Shown here: positions 6,123 through 11,384 of the stretch, piece after piece
How the letters are laid out: every line of letters begins with the position of its first letter
Position numbering within the stretch: position 1 is the first letter of the stretch
NCBI GenBank assembly: GCA_027046105.1
Contig: JALTZQ010000180.1
Location: forward strand, 1-11,384
Reading direction: 5' to 3'
Length of the DNA stretch: 11,384 nucleotides
DNA from: Pyrodictiaceae archaeon
GTDB taxonomy: Archaea; Thermoproteota; Thermoprotei_A; Sulfolobales; Pyrodictiaceae
The notes under the pieces: generated by a model
Database searches by the model: none
Told to the model about the DNA's origin: nothing
What the model saw: only the letters and a program-made list of their open reading frames with translations
Translations under genes and position numbers: made by a program

Positions 6123-7674
6123 CATGTTGATAGACTTCCTGGTAAAGACACGCCTCATAAGAGTAGTTAATAATAAAGTAAAGGCTTCATCAACATTCTA
6201 TAAGATATGGCGGTTTAACAGTGACATTGAGAAAGGAGTATGGTGGGTTAAATCATTTGCAGAATTCTTTACACTGATAGGTGAGAGAGAGACTTTTACT
6301 GTACGAACAATTGATGGACAAATAGTAGGTGAACTTGATACAGAATATGTTTATAGAGCACTTAGGCCGGGAAGTGTAATAAGACTTGGTGGGAGAAACT
6401 GGCAAGTTATATCAATTGATGAACTTAACCAAAAAGTTGTAGTAACCGAGGCTCTTGAAACAACAACAACGATACCTGTATGGCGTGGCCATGGACCAAC
6501 AATATCTAGCCTCGTGATACGAGAAATGGAAAGAATAGTGAGAAATCTTCACAATGGAGGACTAGATACATTGCCGTCTAATGTAAAACTCACAAGCGAC
6601 GCAAAGAAAGCTCTTCACGACTATGTTGAACATGTTAAGCGTTATCGCGTACCACCATTATCAACTAAGCATGTAATCATAGATCGTATAGCAAATGAAA
6701 CAATTATACTAATGCTAATGGACGAACGTGTTTCTAGAACACTAGCCCTCCTATCTCTAGCAAAGAATCCAGAAGGCTATACTCGTATTAGTTATTATGG
6801 GTTCAGTATAGGAGACACATCACCATCCCAATTCATTTCGTGGCTCAAAACCATGGATAAAGCTGAATTTGAAGATATTATACGTCTCATAGTTCCACGC
6901 ACACCCTACTTCATGGAAATTGCAAGACAAATTCAATTCTCATTTGGGATAACGAGAAGAATAAGTATGGATGACGAAATAGCTTATAAAGAGGTCATTA
7001 GACAAACTATCCTTGAGTACTTTGATATTGAAGGAGCATGGAAGGTGATAGAGGGGATACAGAATGGCTCAATAAGATTGCTAGTCAATCCAGGAGGGTC
7101 AAATCCCTATGCCATACAACTACTTCATGAGCCTATGGAGAGACTATGGTCTTACGGTATAGAGGATCTTATAGCAGAGACATTACATGGCATGGCCTTT
7201 ACCGTTGAAGAGCTAGCAGAAGCAATAGCTGCACCCACGAATATTGTGGAATCGAAGCTTCGCGAAATGAGAAAGCCAGAATCAAGAATACGTGTCTTTA
7301 GTTTCATAGATATTGATACAGGCGAGGAAAGATGGGCTCTCATAGACGATGCTAGAGATGTTGTAGAATCGGAAGAGTTTGCTGACTCCTTTAGACCACA
7401 AAGCGACGATGGTCTTTACCTTGTTCTTGTAAAAGGTAAAAACGGGGGATTGATACACGTCACTGTTACACCAAGGGATCTTGTAGAGAGACCCGAGACC
7501 CTCCTCGAGAAAATACCATTCGATGAAATCTATGAAGTAAAAGTAACACCTTTAACCAGTTATTATGATGGGAAATCACCTAAATATAACTATGTACCAA
7601 AGAGAATAATACCATACATAGTGCTTAATGCCATTGCCGTCTTACAGAAGCTTCAACAAGCCGATATACTATAA
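6088..7674 (+). CDS. lhr: Lhr-type helicase, C-terminal half (+1 frame continuation)
   Basis: The frame is technically open from 6013, but family-like sequence starts near 6088 (LYYKNLTRTEFNMLIDFL), the winged-helix region that follows the motor in Lhr proteins. From here 528 residues run to the stop, so the joined protein would be about 940 residues, the expected Lhr size. The middle (ETFTVRTIDGQIVGELDTEYV, then VIRLGGRNWQVISID) is the Lhr core region with its beta strands, followed by IPVWRGHGPTIS. The C-terminal third holds the family's helical end and a final wing-like domain. No independent start with a ribosome site is seen: ATG 6124 is the first in-frame ATG inside family sequence. Expression as a separate protein is therefore doubtful. 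The opposite-frame reading between 6013 and about 6085 is not meaningful. Confidence 0.85.
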   Translation, partial: LYYKNLTRTEFNMLIDFLVKTRLIRVVNNKVKASSTFYKIWRFNSDIEKGVWWVKSFAEFFTLIGERETFTVRTIDGQIVGELDTEYVYRALRPGSVIRLGGRNWQVISIDELNQKVVVTEALETTTTIPVWRGHGPTISSLVIREMERIVRNLHNGGLDTLPSNVKLTSDAKKALHDYVEHVKRYRVPPLSTKHVIIDRIANETIILMLMDERVSRTLALLSLAKNPEGYTRISYYGFSIGDTSPSQFISWLKTMDKAEFEDIIRLIVPRTPYFMEIARQIQFSFGITRRISMDDEIAYKEVIRQTILEYFDIEGAWKVIEGIQNGSIRLLVNPGGSNPYAIQLLHEPMERLWSYGIEDLIAETLHGMAFTVEELAEAIAAPTNIVESKLREMRKPESRIRVFSFIDIDTGEERWALIDDARDVVESEEFADSFRPQSDDGLYLVLVKGKNGGLIHVTVTPRDLVERPETLLEKIPFDEIYEVKVTPLTSYYDGKSPKYNYVPKRIIPYIVLNAIAVLQKLQQADIL

Positions 7675-7742
7675 AACCTACAGCTACATCTTTCAACCCT
7701 AGAGGCTATGAGGACCGCCACGGAGATAACTTAGGTGGAACA

Positions 7743-7805
7743 ATGCTGAAGGTCCGTGTTACCGAGCCCAAAATACCGTTTCAGTACATGGATGAATTCT
7801 TATGA
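7743..7805 (+). CDS. Short ORF, 20 codons, with strong ribosome site
   Basis: ATG 7743 follows TTAGGTGGAAC, one of the better ribosome sites in the window, and encodes a natural-looking peptide (MLKVRVTEPKIPF...) ending at TGA 7803. The next gene continues in the +1 frame. This may be the displaced true N-terminus of the downstream protein, a short upstream ORF, or chance. The stop codon falls inside box C of the guide RNA. Confidence 0.3.
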   Translation: MLKVRVTEPKIPFQYMDEFL

Positions 7806-7858
7806 TGATGCTTTCGCTTCTGAGGGCGAGATGAAGATGTTATCCCCAGCTGAGGAGA
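7797..7858 (+). ncRNA. C/D box small guide RNA, predicted to target the 23S rRNA peptidyl-transferase centre
   Basis: Boxes in order are C ATGATGA (7802-7808, exact), an 11-base spacer, D' CTGA (7820-7823, exact), a 7-base gap, C' ATGAAGA (7831-7837, one change), a 12-base spacer and D CTGA (7850-7853, exact). Length and spacing are typical of archaeal C/D RNAs, which assemble with L7Ae, Nop5 and fibrillarin to direct 2'-O-methylation. The D spacer TGTTATCCCCAG is complementary to CUGGGGAUAACA, which contains the highly conserved 23S segment around E. coli 2444-2453. The fifth base before box D pairs with the equivalent of G2446. From memory, that matches yeast 25S Gm2815, guided by snR38. 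The D' spacer TGCTTTCGCTT has no target I recognise. A weak TATA-like CAAAATAC (7769-7776) would start transcription near 7799. No clear terminal stem is seen, so the ends are approximate. Confidence 0.8.
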
Positions 7859-8391
7859 GCACAAATATAAGAGGCTATAAACAAGCCCGACTTTACGCTT
7901 TTGTCACGTTTTATCTACACGTAAAAGATTCAGCATCGATGGCAATGCTACTCTCAATTCTAAGGTCTAGTCCTAACATAGAACTTGTGGATTACGTTGA
8001 AGACACTAGGAGAATTGTCTTAAGAGCAGGTCCAGCAGCTTTACCCTTTTTGAAAATAATCATAGACAAATATATTGATTCCGGAACATTTGAAGTAAAG
8101 TCTACAAGCCATAGAAGAATTAGTTTGGAAAAATTGAAAAAAGAGATGATACGATACGAAATACATAGTAAGCGCATACTGGCATTGTTTGACTGTAGTA
8201 AAGGCTACACGATACTAGAGCAGAGAAGGGAAGGTTTACTCATGAAATTCTGTAAGAAGGCCCTGATACCACCTCTCCCCTCACAAGTTCCTCCTAGTTT
8301 ATGTAGCTTTCTCGTGAGAACAGATGATCCTGTACTTATTTACGAGTCTGCGCATGAATGTTTTAAGAAGACCATTAACCGCTTATTATGA
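7831..8391 (+). CDS. Uncharacterised protein, about 186 aa, uncertain N-terminus
   Basis: I do not recognise a family. ATG 7831 is chosen because GAGG lies 5 bases upstream. The frame is open from GTG 7756 (211 residues), but that stretch contains the guide RNA and reads poorly. Residues after about 15 look genuine: a strand (LYAFVTFYLHV), a helix (SASMAMLLSILRSS), a strand-turn-strand region (IELVDYVEDTRRIVLRAG), a helix with mostly aliphatic residues (ALPFLKIIIDKYI), a basic helix (SLEKLKKEMIRYEIHSKRI) and a C-terminal part with several cysteines. This suggests a soluble alpha/beta protein. The guide RNA shares its first 25 bases or so. ATG 7743 in another frame may be the original start. 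It lies between lhr and alba on the same strand. Confidence 0.55.
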   Translation: MKMLSPAEESTNIRGYKQARLYAFVTFYLHVKDSASMAMLLSILRSSPNIELVDYVEDTRRIVLRAGPAALPFLKIIIDKYIDSGTFEVKSTSHRRISLEKLKKEMIRYEIHSKRILALFDCSKGYTILEQRREGLLMKFCKKALIPPLPSQVPPSLCSFLVRTDDPVLIYESAHECFKKTINRLL

Positions 8392-8411
8392 TAGCTTGTA
8401 TGGTATCATAA
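8386..8411. repeat. Perfect 8-bp inverted repeat between the 7831 gene and alba
   Basis: TTATGATA (8386-8393), a 10-base loop, then TATCATAA (8404-8411) begin at the stop codon of the upstream gene and end 9 bases before the alba TATA box. It could be a transcript end for the upstream gene or a palindromic operator over the alba promoter. Stem and loop lengths match the hairpin after radA, though the sequences differ. Confidence 0.4.
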
Positions 8412-8420
8412 GAAAATACC

Positions 8421-8428
8421 TATATTAA
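8421..8428 (+). promoter_or_regulatory. TATA box of alba
   Basis: TATATTAA is preceded by an A-rich stretch (AGAAAATACC) that may be the TFB-recognition element. Transcription would begin near 8450, downstream of the ATG at 8430 and upstream of GTG 8466. This supports the GTG as the real start. Confidence 0.6.
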
Positions 8429-8465
8429 GATGTCTCGTTTATGGTGTGCTCCAGCGGTGTGGACA

Positions 8466-8729
8466 GTGTCGGAGGCTAACGTTATTGTCATTGGGAAGAA
8501 GAGTATAAGTGACTATGTATTATCTGCCATACTACTCTTCAATGAAGGACATGAGGAAATAATTATACGTGGTCAAGGAGGAAATGTAAGTAAAGCGGTT
8601 GAGGTCTATAATGCACTTCGTAGTAGGCTTGGTGACTCCGTAGAATTGGTATCAGTCACCATTGACAGTTTTGAAAGAGGAAGAAGACTCGTGCCAGTTA
8701 TCGAAATTAAAGTGAAACGGTCGCTTTAG
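8466..8729 (+). CDS. albA: DNA/RNA-binding protein Alba
   Basis: Alba is an abundant small basic chromatin protein of archaea that coats DNA as dimers and also binds RNA. The 87-residue product begins MSEANVIVIGKKSISDYVLS, matching the family N-terminus including the paired lysines (K11, K12) that contact nucleic acid and can be modified in Sulfolobus Alba. It continues through LLFNEGHEEIIIRGQG and NVSKAVEVYNALRSRL to the final strand pair around VTIDSFERGRRLVPVIEIKVK. GTG 8466 is chosen over ATG 8430 because the TATA box directly precedes 8430, GGTGTGG lies just ahead of 8466, and the family begins exactly there. It may be one of two Alba paralogs, as is common in crenarchaea. It faces reverse gyrase with a 23-base overlap of the 3' ends. 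Confidence 0.93.
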   Translation: MSEANVIVIGKKSISDYVLSAILLFNEGHEEIIIRGQGGNVSKAVEVYNALRSRLGDSVELVSVTIDSFERGRRLVPVIEIKVKRSL

Positions 8730-11384
8730 TTGCTTCTCTTCCCTCTTGCTCTGACTTTAGTATACTAGACAATTCGTCATATAGTTCCATTATTACGAGC
8801 TCTGCATCTACCTCGCCTCGCTCAATTCTAGCTAATTTATCATACAACTGACGTGTCCGTTGTTCAGAGACTAGGTCAGCATACCTACTTGTAAGAAACT
8901 CGTAAACCTCGCGTCCAAGCTTTGTTGGTATTAAGTACTTCCTATACTTGCTCTCAATAACGTATCCATGTGTAGCAAGCACTCTTATCGTCCTTGAGAA
9001 TGTACTAGGTCTTCCAATACCCTTTTGACGCATCAGTAATACCACATCGCCATGGGTGTATAATCTCACCTTAGAGCCACGCCGTATAACCACTTTCTCG
9101 GGCATTACTATGTCGCCTGGTTTCAAACTTCTATAACCTTCAATAAATACCCCTGGCATATAGTATCTCGTAAAGCCTTCAATAAGTTTATGTGTAAATA
9201 TTGCTGTATTTATTGTTGCTAATGTTCCAATACCAAAGACAATGTGGCTGCGAAGTATTCTTGCCGCTTTCATTTGGCTAGCAATGAACCTTCTGAAAAT
9301 GAGGTCGTAGAGTCTATAATGACTTTCACGAAATCTTGATGATATTCTTAGTTCACCAGATGCAACCCTCTTCCTTAGCTCACCAGCATCAATAGGCATC
9401 GTTGGCCTTATCGCTTCGTGATGGCCTCTTTCACCCCAGCTACGTGGTACAAGGTCGTTTTCTAAGCCCTTTGATTCAAGATACTTTCGTGCAACATTTA
9501 TACCCGTTGATGATACATGCACTGAATCGGTACGATGGTATGTTATAAGTCCGTTCTCGAATAGCTCTTGTGCTATCCTCATTGTTTTTTCGCTAGTATA
9601 GCCTAGAATTCTCGACGCATCGTAAATCAGCGACTCCGTAGTATAGGGAGGGGGAGGATTTATTTCCTCAACCCTACTCTCTATATCCATAACCCTCAAG
9701 CCTTCAATGGCCTTTGCTGCTATTTGTTCTGCTTCGTCCCTATTATTTACATGTACGCGAAGCCTTAGCCCATGTGGAAGCAATATGTATACGTTATAGC
9801 CTAGGTTTTCTCTCCACTCACGATACCTTTCAATAATCCAGCCAAGAACTGGTGTTTGAACACGACCTGCACCTAGCCAGTGTCTAGAGAATGTTGACCA
9901 AAGGATCTTGCTGAGCCCAAAACCTATCCATCGATCCTCTACCCGTCTTACAACTTGTGCTTGAGCAACACGTCTTGATACTTCGCGGGGTCGTGCTAGA
10001 GCGTTAAATAGCTCATTACGAGTTATTTCATGTAGTTCTATTCTCTTAATTTTAGGTGCATACGGTTTAAGGAGAAGCATAATATCGTATGCTATTTTCT
10101 CGCCCTCGATATCAGGATCTGTGGCAATGTATATCTTTTCTACCTCCATTGCTAGTCTCCTTAGCGCATCAATGACACTTTGCCTTGATACTACATTCAT
10201 GGAGCCGCACTTGGGGCACACATCCTTGCTTGAAGAAAATTGTGTACCACATGACGCACACTGCTTTATTGGAGCATAATGAGGGGCAATAAATTCTTGG
10301 TTCAACTCAACACCATATACTCCCTTATCATCTATTGTTAAATCATATATGTGGCCACGTGTTGCAGCAATTGACGCTACATGTATTTTCCCAGAAACTG
10401 GATTATAAAATGTAGTCTCGTAAACTATCACTTCCCCAACACGTCTGCGTACGGGTTTGCCAAAGAAACGAGCGATAGTTCTAGCCTTTGTAGGTGATTC
10501 AACTATTATTAGCGAAGTCTCGATCTTAACCTCTCTACCGCCAAGTCTACGACTCTCAGTGACACGTTTGGCTTCCTCCTTTATTACCTCCGGTGTTAGT
10601 GGAACGAAAGACGTTTCTTCTAAGAATAATTTGAGCTTATTTGCAAGTATCTCTATCAATTCACTATACTTCTCTACTACTATACTTAATCCATGTGTCA
10701 TTGACGAGCCATACATCCTACTTGCTCTTCCACTTGCTTGAACATATGTAGCTGCGTCCGGTAGCAGCATATAGAGAGAGTCCTTCTCACGTATGATCAT
10801 GCTTGTGCCGAGAACTATTTTTTCAGCTCCGCTTAACATAGCAGATACCACCTTAATGGTTTTCCTACGTAGTGCTTCAAGTATTTGTTGTAATTGGCCT
10901 AATCGGCCTTCAAGAATTTCGCCTTTCTCCATAGCAATACGTAAGATCATCACCTCAGATTGTGAAAGCCTTGATACGCTCTTTATCACATCATCTATAC
11001 CATTCATGCCGAGTAAACTAGCTATTTTTACTAAACGGTAGGGTGATAGAAGTGCTTTCTCAAGGTGAAGCTTTTGTGTAGGTACACCCACGAATACGGT
11101 AAAGTGTACTCGTTGAGGCATGTCGAGGCCACGCACTATAACACCATAATAGCTTGCCACACCAACAAGTACATCAAGCTCTCCTTCTGCAAATCGATCG
11201 AGTATTTTTGTTCCGGCTAACGCCGTTGCTGCTTTTACACCAATAGATTGAAGATTCGCCGTGACTTGTTTAGCTACTTGCTTACCAAGATGTTTGGATA
11301 CAAATACTAGCCCCGAAAGTCCTTGCTCTACTAGTTGCGTTGTTATCTTGACGGCTTCACTGACTACATCCCTCGATATTAAGT
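8707..11384 (-). CDS. rgy: Reverse gyrase, C-terminal 891 residues (5' end beyond window)
   Basis: Reverse gyrase couples a helicase-like ATPase to a type IA topoisomerase and introduces positive supercoils; it is a hallmark of hyperthermophiles. The frame is open to the window edge with no internal stop. The visible part starts in the second RecA-like domain (GLVFVSKHLG, then ASYYGVIVRGLDMP, then QASGRASR near 10720). The topoisomerase follows: TOPRIM start LIIVESPTKARTIARFFG (about 10450-10515), a C4 zinc finger (CASCG...CPKCG, about 10200-10265), the acidic ATDPDIEGEK (about 10098-10130) and the catalytic tyrosine in LITYHRTDS, codon 9538-9540. Family length near 1,200 means about 300 residues are missing, including Walker A and the N-terminal zinc finger. 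No defect is visible. Crenarchaea often have two copies, and I cannot tell which this is. Confidence 0.96.
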   Translation of the reverse strand, partial: LISRDVVSEAVKITTQLVEQGLSGLVFVSKHLGKQVAKQVTANLQSIGVKAATALAGTKILDRFAEGELDVLVGVASYYGVIVRGLDMPQRVHFTVFVGVPTQKLHLEKALLSPYRLVKIASLLGMNGIDDVIKSVSRLSQSEVMILRIAMEKGEILEGRLGQLQQILEALRRKTIKVVSAMLSGAEKIVLGTSMIIREKDSLYMLLPDAATYVQASGRASRMYGSSMTHGLSIVVEKYSELIEILANKLKLFLEETSFVPLTPEVIKEEAKRVTESRRLGGREVKIETSLIIVESPTKARTIARFFGKPVRRRVGEVIVYETTFYNPVSGKIHVASIAATRGHIYDLTIDDKGVYGVELNQEFIAPHYAPIKQCASCGTQFSSSKDVCPKCGSMNVVSRQSVIDALRRLAMEVEKIYIATDPDIEGEKIAYDIMLLLKPYAPKIKRIELHEITRNELFNALARPREVSRRVAQAQVVRRVEDRWIGFGLSKILWSTFSRHWLGAGRVQTPVLGWIIERYREWRENLGYNVYILLPHGLRLRVHVNNRDEAEQIAAKAIEGLRVMDIESRVEEINPPPPYTTESLIYDASRILGYTSEKTMRIAQELFENGLITYHRTDSVHVSSTGINVARKYLESKGLENDLVPRSWGERGHHEAIRPTMPIDAGELRKRVASGELRISSRFRESHYRLYDLIFRRFIASQMKAARILRSHIVFGIGTLATINTAIFTHKLIEGFTRYYMPGVFIEGYRSLKPGDIVMPEKVVIRRGSKVRLYTHGDVVLLMRQKGIGRPSTFSRTIRVLATHGYVIESKYRKYLIPTKLGREVYEFLTSRYADLVSEQRTRQLYDKLARIERGEVDAELVIMELYDELSSILKSEQEGREATKATVSL

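Noticed and set aside
7708..7748. ATGAGGA...CTGA as another C/D RNA just upstream of the guide RNA
   Set aside because: Box C is degenerate, there is no D'/C' pair, and the spacing of about 30 bases does not fit.
8430..8465. ATG 8430 as alba start
   Set aside because: The TATA box ends two bases before it, and the 12 extra residues do not fit the Alba N-terminus.
10457..10741. 94-residue ORF on the + strand (and a similar one at 10793-11041)
   Set aside because: Antisense reading of reverse gyrase coding sequence, with no own signals.

Overview
The window comes from a hyperthermophilic archaeon of the Thermoproteota, most likely a Desulfurococcales-type crenarchaeon. It carries reverse gyrase, a RadA recombinase with the crenarchaeal type of C-terminus, an Alba chromatin protein, an archaeal threonyl-tRNA synthetase editing domain, an Lhr-type helicase and a PibD/FlaK-type peptidase. 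Signals are archaeal: TATA-like boxes about 40-45 bases ahead of starts, GGAG/GGTG ribosome sites, frequent GTG and TTG starts, and very tight gene packing with overlapping ends. I cannot name the species. I see no insertion sequence, prophage, CRISPR array, tRNA or rRNA.

Layout. 1-627 (-): N-terminal 209 residues of a threonyl-tRNA synthetase, cut by the window edge. 802-1779 (+): radA. 1806-2222 (-): an unrecognised 138-residue protein, convergent with radA across a small hairpin. 2290-3036 (+): prepilin/preflagellin peptidase, overlapping by 22 bases a HIT-family nucleotide hydrolase (3015-3539). 4099-3496 (-): a winged-helix protein and a helical protein that probably form one regulator split by a frame break. 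4196-4405 (+) and 4427-4663 (-): two small proteins, the second an L24e/TRASH-like zinc protein. 4854-7674 (+): an Lhr-type helicase split into two frames near 6081-6103. 7743-8391 (+): a 20-codon ORF, a C/D box guide RNA and an unrecognised protein. 8466-8729 (+): alba. 8707-11384 (-): the C-terminal 891 residues of reverse gyrase.

The strongest non-protein signal is an archaeal C/D box 2'-O-methylation guide RNA at about 7797-7858. All four boxes are present, with 11- and 12-base guide spacers. The spacer before box D is complementary to the 23S rRNA peptidyl-transferase-centre segment containing GGGGAUAACA, and it predicts methylation at the position equivalent to E. coli G2446. The RNA overlaps the uncertain 5' end of the protein gene that follows.

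A second theme is reading-frame breaks. One is clear (lhr), one likely (winged helix plus helical tail) and one possible (7743 ORF to the next gene). All three need a +1 step, or equivalently -2. They could be sequencing or assembly errors, real inactivation or recoding; the sequence alone does not decide.

Many genes handle nucleic acids or translation: RadA (strand exchange), Lhr helicase, reverse gyrase (positive supercoiling), Alba (DNA/RNA coating), the guide RNA (ribosome modification) and ThrRS (proofreading). Apart from the peptidase-HIT pair and probably the lhr-to-alba stretch on the + strand, the frequent strand changes argue for mostly single-gene transcripts.
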